Assembly (NCBI GenBank): GCA_021229015.1
Contig: CM037787.1
Coordinates: forward strand, 34,175,874 to 34,239,873
Source: Solen grandis
Taxonomy: Eukaryota; Mollusca; Bivalvia; Adapedonta; Solenidae
DNA length: 64,000 nt
Direction: 5' to 3'
Shown: piece by piece, positions 47,574 through 59,030 of the stretch
How positions within the stretch are numbered: the first letter of the stretch is position 1
How the letters are laid out: each line of letters opens with the position of its first letter
The notes under the pieces: model-generated
What the model was told of the DNA's origin: nothing
Seen by the model: only the letters and a program-made list of their open reading frames with translations
Database searches by the model: none
Position numbers and translations under genes: made by a program

Positions 47574-48796
47574 ATTCCATGCATATCTACGGATCATATA
47601 AAGTCATACTCCATCTGTTTTTGCTTACAAAACTATTTCTTAATGCAAATTATTTATCATTGCGTTTTGGATTACATTAGAAACTATTATTAATGCAAAC
47701 ACATGTAAAGGATGTTAAATATGTTATCATATAAATTAGTATAAGGCTATTCAATTTCGTTCCGTACAATACAGATATATATTTGGACGAGTACACAGCT
47801 TATGAAAAAATAATATTGGATAAGCCGCTAGACGAGTCCCAATTGATTTCCAAGATGTGAGCGAACCGCATTGTACAGAAAAATGTTGATTTTTTTTTTC
47901 AAAACCTTTTTTGTTGTTTTAGAATCAGACATAATTATAACTTTTATTTGTACAGATGAAAATAACAGAAGCCATGATGGTCTTTGTTTAGAGCGCCTGT
48001 CGATTCTGAGTTTTATCATCATCTCTAGTAATCGTCTCGCTCTAGGTAGAGTATACTCGCGATGAAGTTTCATTCGGAATCTGTTCACGTGATTCTGTCT
48101 TAAACATTAACCAGCCAATTTAATCATTAACTAGGATTTCTTAGTTATAAATTATAAAGATAATATGATTTGAAATGACTGTTTATCATGAGCAATTAGA
48201 CAGGAAAACCTTATATTATGATAACAATATTTTACCACATAATAATAGAATCCACATTTTGTGCATAATGCGTCTATGATACGCTTTTTGTCTGCAAAAC
48301 TCAATTTTAGTAATATATGCATGTTGAAATCATCCATACATGTTGAATTCTGGAAATAGGTGGGAATCTGGCTAAATGATAGTTTCCCGTTCTTTAATGG
48401 CAGCCTGTCTTTCGAACAACGTGACATATTTTCAGATAATGGAAATTGAGATTGAGTACATTTGTAATATATTTTTATATGAATATTCACTGTCGTAATG
48501 AAATTGTTTCGTGTCGAATAAAACATCGTTTGGCGTTTTTATAAGCACTTCCGCAATATTATCAAAATGTTTGAAATCTGACAGGAAGATTCGAGTTTAA
48601 TTATTTGAAGAGAAGTGTAAAAGAAACATTGATGGCGATAAATTTTATATTTCGTTTATCACAAATGTGAAGATGCAAGTACATACTTATTGACTTGAAC
48701 TAATGCAATTGATAGAAATATGCTAAAGTTCAGTTTAATTTTAATGATGCTCCATTTGTATACACATATACAATAAAAAAAAGATGAAATATAACA
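47574..48796. other. Unassigned intergenic sequence with one longer ORF
   Basis: The minus-strand ORF 48526-48152 (124 codons) has no recognised domain and no convincing splice boundaries; it contains CSKDRLPLKNGKLSFSQIP and DALCTKCGFYYYVV. It may be chance or a fragment of an unknown exon. Confidence 0.3.
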
Positions 48797-49466
48797 CAAG
48801 AGTGCCAAAATGGCCCTAAAGACGCTCACACGAGAAAACCTGCCTTAATTGCCTGTACAAGTTACTAAATTATATTCAAGATGTTATTGTGCAAGCAAAG
48901 TAAAATCTGGCATTTTTTTAATATTAAAAGGACATAACTCCTGATCCAATGGGCCGATATCAGCCATAATCGAACTTGGCTGAGATCTTATGGTTATTAA
49001 TATTGTCATAAAGTTTAAAGATGATTGCTTAAAAAATGAAGATGCTAGAGTGCAAACAAAGTGAAATCTAACATTTTTTAATATTAAAAGGGACATAACT
49101 CCTGATCTTATAGGCCTATATCAGCCATAATCGAACTTGGCTGAGAAATTATGCTAATAGACATTGTCATAAAGATTGAAGATGGCTGCTTAAGAAATGA
49201 AGATGCTAGAGTGCAAACAAAGTGGAATCTGGCATTTTTATATACTAAAAATGGGCATAACTCCTGACCTAATGGGCCGATATCGCCATAATCGAACTTG
49301 GCCGAGAAATTATTGTAATAAACATTGTCATAAACTTTGAAGATGATTGCATAAGAAATGAAGATGCTAGAGCGCAAACAAACTAATTGTAGACGGCGGA
49401 CGTACGGACGACGGGCATTCATTGATCCTAATAGCTCATCCTGAGCACATGTGCTCAAGTGAGCTA
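48797..49466 (-). mobile_element. Hairpin-ended repeat element with ~161-bp internal repeats
   Basis: Read on the minus strand it begins TAGCTCACTTGAGCACATGT then GCTCAGGATGAGCTA, a large head hairpin, continues through CCGTCGTCCGTACGTCCGCC, then three internal monomers at exact 161-bp spacing (GATGCTAGAGTGCAAAC marks at 49041, 49202, 49363), and ends GGGCCATTTTGGCACTCTTG. Head and tail match the element at 59309-60659, but the internal monomer is a different sequence. Confidence 0.78.
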
Positions 49467-52400
49467 AAAAAACCCTGTAAAAACGAGTATAAGATTAACA
49501 AGAAATATCTTTAAAAAAGATATTCGGCGTAGGATGAAAGAAAAACGAGATTTTCATTCATGCATAAATATACTTTAATTAAGAAACTTATAAATGGAAA
49601 TATATGCAAAACACATTTCAAAGACTCTAATGTTATGATTGGTTATAAAAGCATTGTTGTAAATAATTGTAAAAAACATGTCTAATTTTGGTAGTGAACA
49701 ATGATGAATGGCAATGTTTTTAACAAGGTTTATTTTGCAAATAAGAAAATAGTCCACGAGATGTGTACAACAACAGGAATGTAGCAAAAAAAAAGTACAA
49801 TTTTAAAATAATGTCTATATATATTCAAAACAAAATGTACAGTAAAGAATGACTAGACTATTATACAAAAGACACGACTGACCATTATCGTAAACAGGCT
49901 TACCTGCACCATAAAAAAATATAAAATGATTAAAATCAGAATATGAAATGATTTGATATAACAAATATTTCAGAGTACCTCCAAATGTTCTTATTTAAAA
50001 GCAGTGTAATGTTATAAATTATCCTATGAACTATAAAAAAATCTATGATAATCCGCTGCATAAAACCTAATTTAGTTCCAGGCTGATCATGTAATGAGCA
50101 GTTATCTGCTCGTTGTAGTTAGGACATACAATTTTTTCTTCACCTTTATTTTATTTCTTACTGACAAAAGCTTGTTCAGGTCTGATTTTATCAGTTGTAA
50201 ACTGTATCAAAATAATTTATACAGGCATATACATTAATGATCAGCACCTTAAAGCATAGATTCATTGATAAAGGAAGTTACAATAAACAAGATAGCCGTG
50301 ATTGCCCTGAATGACTCGCCTGGGTATCACGGCTACAATTTTATTTTCATTTTTTTTTTAATATAAAAAATAGACAATAATTCTAGTATAACTTAAAAAT
50401 ATTTTACCCTTGATGCAGTGGTGCGAAATTTTATCACCTGAAGTACATGGTTTCATCAGTAAACTAAATACCTAAGATCTAGACGACATAGTTTCAAAAA
50501 AGAAGAATGTGAATGTTTATCCAATATATGTCTATGTAAAATAACTGTCCCCTGGGTTGTGGCCGTTTATCTTTCGATATGTTCCATTAGACAATGCTAC
50601 ATGCCAAATATTTAAGCTGTAGCCTTTCTGGTGTTTATTATTCTTCCAGTCTTCTAGAACATTCCGAGGAAAAGCGCGCGAAAGACCGACGCACAACAAA
50701 TTTAGTACGCTCTAGAAATAGTTCAGTATTTTTTCTATGAAATATACTTATTTATAGACGGTAATACAAAAAATTATATCTGTAAATAGGCTTGTTTGAT
50801 ATTTGTTCATATCATTATTGCATATGAAAATTATGATATAAAAGCGTTATTAGTTATTTTGGTTTTGGCGAATTAATTTTCAATGAGAGCATCTCGGCAG
50901 GCTGGAAGAATTCAATATACATAGTAATTAAGGGGTTTCATGTCATAACACGGTGGATTCTTTTTTGTTGTTTTAAATCATTTTCACAAAGTAGCATTCC
51001 TCAATTGATGGAAAAGGATTGTATTTAACTTACTGAAATCACTTTCATGTTTACATCAAAAAGAAAAGTAATAACACCAAACTGAATGATATATACAAGC
51101 TGCACCCCTTATTTACAGTAATTTTATAGTCCATAACGATGCGTTAACCAATAACCGGAGTCCTTTTATTCAGCTTAGAATTATTTACCGCTGTTAGCGT
51201 ACATTTGATTGGTTTAAGATGCGAGTTGAAATCGAAATTATACAGCTACGCCGAAAAAACACATTATATGCATGGAAAAGCTACCAACTTATGAAAACTG
51301 CGAAACTTATATATACGGATATGAATACACATGTATGTTCATATGAAACAAGTTCATTTTATCAGCATTGTGTTTTCTATGGACACGTTTAAGAAGCTAA
51401 ACGCATATGATGGTCTTACAAGATTGCGAGGTATTAACGAGATCCATATTTGAACATCATATATCATTAAATTTTCATTGGAATTATGTGGTTCAACAAT
51501 CAATTTTGACATTCCCTGTTCACATTTGCGATCTTAAAATCATCTCGATTAAAACAGAGCAGCGTTCATTCCAATGTAGGTCATCGTTGACAACATAAAA
51601 ACTAATTCGGGATATTCTCAAAATAACATAGCGTTCTGTGTGTGCATCAAAATTCAACTTCAGGGAAGTAATGTTGTTATAATTATACATCAATAGAATC
51701 TTTTTTTCGTCTGAGATCCTGTTCTGATGATTTTTCTCTGACTGGCAACCACGGCCAAAATGCAGTATTATTGATAAATAATGCGTTTTATGCTTTCAGA
51801 TGGTATAATAAAAATTAAGCATAGGTAACATTTTGTATTCACCCTGTACCTGATGTACTTTGGTTTCACCCTGTACCTGATGTAACACTGGATTAGAGAT
51901 TAAGGATTTTATTTGGCAAAATATTGATATTTCATTTACATCCAAATGTTTAAGTAGTCTCACACTCTTTAGTACCCTCTTCTATGTATGTTCGATTTTA
52001 TAAATCTAGTCTATGGTGATATAATTTTATGTATCTAGTCTCTGACTCCTTTCATACATGTCATAAAGTTTATGATTATAAATGCATATTTTCATGTAGA
52101 TTGAACGTCATTTTAATAAAATGACAAATTATCATCTAGTCATGTCTTCACAGTATTTATTTAAATGCTATGCAAAATTAACCGAGCTGCGGAAAATGTG
52201 AACTGGACATTTATTACGTACTCCATGTGGGAAGCATAAATCAGTTTATAACTCTATTCATGAAAATTGCTGACCTTACACCTATCCTATTCGGCGATCA
52301 ATTTTTTCCACATAAAACTTAATGACAGTTTCAATTGATGATAAAAATGGGTAACTGAAACATTTTTACATGTTCTCATCACTTAACATATGCTTTACAT

Positions 52401-54149
52401 CCTTAAAAAAATTCTCGCACGAGCTGTTTTCCAACCCCCTAAAACTGGTAAAAAATATCCGCCATATTTTTATTCAAATTAAGCCCTCATATGACTTATT
52501 ATCCTGGCAAATTGCGACGTTTATTTTGCTGTCTGCGTAAAATACTATTCTGCAGCACACCTCTTGCAAATACACATACACTGCCTGTTTTATATATCAG
52601 AAGGTAATTTCTGTGTTATTTAATTCAGAATCCAATGTTGGCTTATTTAAGACAGTCGATACTTTTTCTACCCTACATTTCATAAAGGCTACATTGTCAA
52701 TATACAATTAAATAAATAATGCATTGATAATATATATTCGGATTTCTATCCCATAAAAATCTATGAATATTTTGTTAATTGTGATCTTTGATTATACTAT
52801 TTACAAATAAACGAACAAAGGAAATGAAATTTTACCAACTGCAGTTTTTCAAATTGGCATCAAAATTCTTCCATTCCGACTTTCTTCAATGCATGCTGAA
52901 TTTTACAAAAACAAAACAAAAAACAACAACAAAAAAATAGAAAGAAAAGAAAATGTTAACTAACATCTTTTACATTGGGACTCTCGGTGTTGTATCTATA
53001 AGCTCGAAATGAAATATTGTTTTTTAATTAAGCTCTCAAACCAGAACAAATCGAGAAGAAATGTAATGCATCGACATCAAATTAACGATTTTTTTTCTGA
53101 CGTCTCATCAGCAAACTTTGATCAATGTATTCTGTGACCATTTCTATCTACTTTTAGCCCTATGATTATCCTAAGTTTGTCTTTAATTGACAACATCAAA
53201 AAGGGTCCTCTGGCTACATTTGCATTCAGTTTCAAAGATATTTGTTAAATGACAATTCAACTGTGCTCACTGAATATATTTCTCATTAGTAATGTTCATA
53301 CCATATACTGACTTATGTTATCTTCCTATTTAAGAACACTGTTTGAACCGCGCTTTTAAATGTATCCATTGCGTTTTTACTGTAGTACCAGATTCTATCT
53401 AAATTATTTACTGAATGTACATTGTATAAAGGCTATATGTGGCCATTTCTTAAGATACTGCTTTAGTTTATTCTTTTTTTGTGTGACTTTTTTTCAGTAT
53501 ATATACAGTTTATTCTCCCAGTCATTTGGTGTAAAACAGGGGTCAGGGAGGGCCACCTGCAACACCTTACAAATCATCATTATACTGTGATATATGTACA
53601 ATCCAATAGCATATATGTCATGTATTTATAAACTGTATATGTTTAACAAGAAAGGAAGAAAAAAGTTGCATAAAAAAGGTAAATTACAACATGGAATAAA
53701 CGTGAAAAGAGGGAACATAACAAAAAAAAAAAAAAAGCCCAAGTGCTGCCTCAGTGATTTAATACTAATGAATATTTGTGTTGTTAAGGATAATTGATCC
53801 CCCTTAGTATTAAAAAAAAAAAAAATAAAAAATATAGTTAACATGACTGAAGGTACTGAAATATCGCACAACTATACCTAGGGTGGTGTCAGTATAAAAA
53901 TAACAGGATTGATCGCTTGAAATTATTTAAAAATCTAACACGCACAACAGAGCAACAAGCAGCCACAGTACAATATATTAATGATAATAAAATGACACTC
54001 TGATACATATTAGTTTTTTAGTTACTGATGGAAAGTAAACATTTATATTTATTCCATTCTTCTTCAAAATTTGGAATGTTATTTTTCAGGAATATAATTC
54101 TATTATATTTGTATACAAATCTTAATGTATTTTACAGACTATGGATGGA
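49467..54149. other. Unassigned intergenic sequence
   Basis: A 4.7-kb stretch without a supportable gene. Small items: a hairpin with AGCCGTGAT/ATCACGGCT arms at 50293-50335, a TTC-GAA-TTC triad at 50652-50664, a 21-bp direct repeat (CACCCTGTACCTGATGTA) at about 51840 and 51869, and A-rich tracts at 52910-52950 and 53815-53830. The ORFs of 60-81 codons here are T- or A-rich and not convincing. Confidence 0.5.
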
Positions 54150-55565
54150 CAGGGGCAAACTGAGGATTTCAGTAGAATATATATAGTATTTGATCTCAAG
54201 TAAAATATAGAATTAAATTGTGAATGTGTTTTACTGATACTGAAAATGAAAATTTCCTCTGTAATTTTTATGTCTTGATATTATTAAGTTTTAAGAAGTT
54301 AAGTATTTGGTTTAAAGATATCTTGGTATTAGGACATAGCCAAATCATATGTTGAATAGTTTCTTCTGATCCACAGGAAAAACAAAACTGATTTTCTGCC
54401 CTCTCTATCTTATATGAATAATATCTAGGTGGGATTAGCCTATAGATGATTCTAATTGAAATGGAGGGTTGTACTTTTAGTAATTTTGAATGGAGATGAG
54501 TATATAGTTCTTTTACACGATTAAAATATTATTTATTCCATTTTACCTCTGCTGTTGGTGTTTCTTTTATAGTATTGTTATTAAGTATACAGTATACATC
54601 TTTACAACCATTTCTTTACTTTATATATCTTTTATAAAGAGTGGTAAACTTGTGTTTTTTTTCTTTCAAAATTTACTCTAAGGCCGGAATATTTTGAGAA
54701 ATTGGTTAATTCTTTTAAAGTTTCATCTAAAGATACTTCTTAACCATCTAAAAGAATTGAGGTATCATCTGCATACTGTGCTGCTTTATCTCTGAAGTAT
54801 TTATTTCAATTCCTTTCATTCTTTTATTTTCGTTAATTTTTATAGCTAGTATTTCGGCACATAAGATAAAATATATGGAGACAATGGATCACCTTGTATA
54901 CAGCCTCGTGCAATATTAAAGAAAGATGATAGATTTGAACCTTGACTGACTGCTAACTTTGCATTTGTATATAACAGTTTTATTCATGGCAAGTATTACT
55001 CTCCAAAATTGAAAAACTTCAAACCATTAAAAATTAAAGTCCATGACAGAGAATCTAAAGCCCTTTCAAAGTCTATCAACAGTATTAGTCCAGGTATATC
55101 ATAATAATCTGTATATTACATGGCATTATATATAAGTCTTGTATTCTAACCTAAGTATCTGCCTGATATAAATCCGGTTTGATCTTTGTGTATCAATTTA
55201 TTCAATGTTGATTTCTGTCTATTTTCAATTTTATAGGTCCAATTTAAAAGCAAAATGGGACGATAATTTTTTAACTTGAAATATTGATGTATTTTGTTTG
55301 GTTATACCTGTAATCATTCCTTCTCGTTGAGTAATAGATAATTCATCATTTAAGAAACCATTATTAATTGAACGAATAACAAAATGCTTAAGCTGTTTCC
55401 AAAACATTCTAAAGAATTCTACATCTAAATCATCTGAACCTGGACTTTTATTGTTTTTCATATTTTTCAATGAAGTTGAAGCTTCTTCATAAGTGATATT
55501 CCCTTTTAAAAGTTTTGATTCTATGGGAGAGAGTCTTGGTATACAATAGTTTTTATTTATTCTAT
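54150..55565 (-). mobile_element. L1/Tx1-like LINE relic (reverse transcriptase and C-terminus)
   Basis: The minus-strand translation across many stops shows ITYEEASTSLKNMKNNKSPG, SDDLDVEFFRMFWKQ, HKDQTGFISGRYLG, YYDIPGLILLIDFERALDSL, ARGCIQGDPLSPYIL and a C-terminal CFSCGSEETIQHMIWLC motif. These are ordered RT motifs of an L1/Tx1-type LINE with a terminal CCHC-like knuckle. Non-functional. It lies 250 bp downstream of the kinase stop codon in the same orientation. Confidence 0.78.
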
Positions 55566-55646
55566 ACCGATTTTAATACGTCTCTTTTGTAGGTTGACAT
55601 TTTAATTTTCATAGCGTAGATCTAATGACCTTAATTTTTTCCATTT

Positions 55647-55652
55647 TTTATT
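55647..55652 (-). terminator. Candidate polyadenylation signal of the kinase gene
   Basis: AATAAA on the minus strand about 160 nt after the TGA of the last kinase exon. AT-rich surroundings make this weak. Confidence 0.3.
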
Positions 55653-55811
55653 ATGTTATGATTTTTTTACATGTCAGTATACTTATCATTTGCCAATACT
55701 TCACATTGAATGACTTTTGATGTATTAAAAAAGTACACATTGCTTATAAACACGCTCTCTAGATGGAAAAGAAACTACTGAAACCCCTGTAGGTCAAACA
55801 CTTCATTGTCT

Positions 55812-55944
55812 TCATCGGCGGTAGTAGTAGTAATCATCTGCAGCTGCTGTGACAAACATATCGTCCAGTTCATTTCTGATCTCTTCAAAAGTGGGTCTCT
55901 TGTTCTGGGAGATATTCCATGTCCTCGCCATGACCTCATACCAC
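55812..55944 (-). CDS. Kinase terminal exon
   Basis: Acceptor CCATAG before 55944; TGA at 55812-55814. The first base completes a Lys codon. It encodes [30 protein letters not shown] and [13 protein letters not shown]. Four consecutive tyrosines in the tail could be phosphorylation sites. Confidence 0.88.
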
Positions 55945-57067
55945 CTATGGAAAGAGTTCACCACATAATGCGTTCCACACCAAAGAGATACAGTAGTAAA
56001 AGTCTACAAACTAATATACGGAGAGATCGATCGAGTCATAAAGACGTATATTGAAGAATAAGTACATTGTACTTATATAAAAATGCACACATTGTTTGTT
56101 TTGAAAGCACCTCTATTTTTACACCGAATATAGCCATTATAATGATATGAATAGCCGACTGACCTAAAAGCAGATCATGCTAAGTGTATTAATATGCTAC
56201 AAACGAGGTGATGGCCGTTTTATACAGTGCAGAAACATATATCAAACTATGAAATTATATGTTTGTTGTGGAAAAAGTGGGTTGTAATCTTAAAAGATCG
56301 TCCTATAAAAGAACCCTGCATACCTGATAATCATTTTCATATTCCGTTTAAATTATGATAGGATTATTGCTTTGATAATGAAGATAATGAATTTCCTAAA
56401 GGAGACAGATATTTGCGAATCATAAAACAAACAATAATTCATTTTAATGCATATACTTACTTGTCATCGCAGGCTTCAGGCTTCATCAATTTTTCTCCAG
56501 CTTTTAGTCTCGCTGGCAATTCACGCCCTCTTATGTCACCATACGGGGTATCGCCTTAGAATAAAAAGACGTTTAACATAAACCGCTTGATTTTGTACCG
56601 ATTAATTTCCCTTTTTAAATAATTAATGAATATTTCATGGCAAAACCTAATTAATCTTGGTTGCATAATACCTAAGTAATTAAATTGCTCAATTTATAAG
56701 TTCTCATTATTATATTAAGGTAGTTCTATGATGTTTTGTCCTTGTGTCAGGATGTGGTATCATGCCACTTGTCTACTATGTGATATTGCAATAAGCCATT
56801 TACGCCTCATGGAGAAAAAATCCGCATTTGATGGACTTAATGAGAAGTCAATCGGAGGAATTAACACTTCAAGCGAAGTTATTTCTTTTTTTTTTTTTAG
56901 AAAAAAAATCTTGACATGAAGTGTTTACAAAAAAGGATGTTGAGTTCCTGACCTAGCGAGAAAATTTCCCACAGAACGACCCCATAGGACCACACATCGC
57001 TCTTCTCTGTTGCTTTTAAGGTTGACTTCATACATTCTGGCGCACACCAACGGATTGGAATTCGTTC
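55812..57067 (-). CDS. Protein tyrosine kinase, last three coding exons (partial gene)
   Basis: Exons 57067-56953, 56554-56461 and 55944-55812 join in frame (phases 0, 1, 2) to encode the end of a tyrosine kinase domain. Visible are [10 protein letters not shown] (subdomain VIII, APE motif), [19 protein letters not shown] (subdomain IX with its Asp), [20 protein letters not shown], the [16 protein letters not shown] region and RPTFEEI with the invariant Arg of subdomain XI. The protein ends soon after with DDYYYYRR. The ATP-binding lobe, HRD and DFG exons should lie at higher coordinates but are not visible among the LINE, gap and repeats. RWCAPEC with a short tail recalls both receptor kinases and Syk/ZAP-70-type kinases; no subfamily is assigned. 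Confidence 0.88.
56461..56554 (-). CDS. Kinase penultimate exon
   Basis: 94 nt between acceptor TTCTAAG and donor GTAAGT. The first two bases complete Gly with the previous exon. It encodes [30 protein letters not shown] and two bases of Lys, the substrate-lobe helices after subdomain IX. Confidence 0.88.
56735..56815 (+). mobile_element. Short SINE-like fragment inside a kinase intron
   Basis: CCTTGTGTCAGGATGTGGTA and TCATGCCACTTGTCTAC resemble the central part of family I SINEs. Both ends are missing. Confidence 0.45.
56953..57067 (-). CDS. Kinase exon with APE motif and subdomain IX
   Basis: 115 nt between acceptor ATCTTTACAG and donor GTCAGG. It starts in phase 0 with Glu-Arg and encodes [34 protein letters not shown] and SLG. 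The donor GTCAGG is weaker than GTAAGT, but it gives the expected join to the next exon. Confidence 0.88.
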
Positions 57068-57399
57068 CTGTAAAGATATGTCATTTTTTATATTAATTAT
57101 AGAGGTGAATTTATTTGTTTCATTCGAACACGGAGCCAAACCTATGCGATGTAGTTGTGTTGGAAAACATTATTTTTGAAATTAAAACAAGAACAAATAG
57201 GAAGAAATTTGTGCTGAATACAAATAAAGAAACTGGTTCGATGATGAGTGTAAAAGAAAACGACAAGTTTACGGAAATGCATCAAATCAATATAACACAA
57301 ACCCAACGGCGGAAAATAAATATTTTTTTTTTTGTAAAAAGAATTATAAGTATCAATGTCGTAGATAAAGTATAATTATGATAAAGCCAAAAGTAAAAT

Positions 57400-58930
57400 T
57401 ATGAATGATCAAAGGCGGGAAAAAAACCCACGGGAATTTTGGAGTATTTTTTAAAAACAAGTCAAGTAAACAAGTTGGAGTAAATATTTCGGCCAGTGGG
57501 TTTAACAGCCATTTTATTAACAATGAGCATAGAAAAATTGGTTAGATAATAATAAAGCATGTTCTGTGGATAACTTATTATATGAATATTTTAAAGAATG
57601 TAGTGACATTATTATTAAACCGTTAGAATTATTTTTCAAGTACTTATAGCACTGTTGATCCAGTATTTATTTGAAATGTTCTTGGAAATAATTGATTAAA
57701 TATATATAGATAGACAGCGACTATGTATAAATGGATAAAATCGGGAATTGATGGAAAACTTTTAACATTATTACGGTCAATGTACCAGGAGGTTAAATTA
57801 TGTGTTAAGCATATGGGCTCAGTATCTGATATATTTGATAGTAATGTTGGCTTATCCAAGGAGAGATAACTTCACCCATAATATTAATTTTTTCCTTGAA
57901 TGATATTGAACTAGCATTACAAGAGAACACGGAAGCTGGCATAAACATAGATCAGATATTTATATATCTACTCTTATTTGCATATGATGCTGTGCTAGTT
58001 TCGGAAACAAAAGAAGGTCTACAAAATTCACTCGATAGTTTAAGTGTGTATTGTTCAAAATGGAGCTGAATGGTAAATGTTGAAAAAACTAAAATAATGA
58101 TCTTTAAAAAAGGAGGGGCTGTAGTGTAAAATGATAAATGGTTATATAATGGACACGCGGTAGAGGTGGTGAGTAGTTTTAACTACCTGGGTATTGTATT
58201 TTCAAACGGGGGTCCTTTATGAAAGCCACAAATACTCTTGCTGGTAAAGCAATACGTTCTTTAAATTCGTTAAAATCGTTGTTAAGAGAAACACAGGTGC
58301 CGGTTAATATTATGTTTAATTTGTTTGACGCGTATGTTTTGAATTACACTTCGGAAGTTTGGGGGTTCAGTAAAGCTGATGTAATAGAAAGAGTTCACAG
58401 AAAGTTTTGTAAATATGTTTTAAACGTAAAGCGTTCTACAAATTCATTAGCTGTATATGGCGAACTTGGACGATTTCCACTTATTATTGAAATACATAAA
58501 AGAATAATTAAATATTTTCTAAAATTGAATTAAGATAAAAGTAAAAAATGCATATTTTATTACATATTGTTAGATCAAAGAAAAACACTGAAAGAGAATG
58601 ATAGGAAAGTAACTTGGTCGTCGAAAGTTTATTACAAAATAAATGTTTTATAGATGTGTGGTGGTTTCCTGAATCTGTGGATATTAAGAGTTTTATTCCA
58701 TTACTTAGAACTAGATTAAGATATATATATATATATATATTAATAATAAAGATATAAAGTCTAATATATAAAAATTTTAAAGAACAAGGTGAGAAGATAG
58801 AAAATGTAACTTTTGCAATACTAATGATACTGAAGACGAGTATCATTTCATTTTAATTAGTCCAATGTATTTAAACTTAAGAAAATCTTACATTCCACGG
58901 TACTATTATAATACCGTAGCGTCGTAAAAT
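57400..58930 (+). mobile_element. LINE relic (RT C-terminal half), cut by the gap
   Basis: Across frameshifts the plus strand reads MYKWIKSGIDGKLLTLLRSM, NDIELALQENTEAGINID, FAYDAVLVSETKEGLQNSLD (catalytic FADD mutated to FAYD), NVEKTKIMIFKKGG and FNYLGIVFSNGG, then the intact 104-codon ORF at 58219-58533 (MKATNTLAGKAIRSLNSLKS ... VIERVHRKFCKYVLNVKR) and a frameshifted CNFCNTNDTEDEYHFI-like knuckle. The tail motif is close to the one in the copy A insertion at 10098-10877. Its right end is lost in the gap. Confidence 0.78.
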
Positions 58931-59030
58931 NNNNNNNNNNNNNNNNNNNNNNNNNNNNNNNNNNNNNNNNNNNNNNNNNNNNNNNNNNNNNNNNNNNNNN
59001 NNNNNNNNNNNNNNNNNNNNNNNNNNNNNN
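58931..59030. other. Assembly gap of 100 N
   Basis: Exactly 100 N, so the size is probably unknown. Upstream kinase exons could be missing here or lie beyond the window. Confidence 0.98.
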
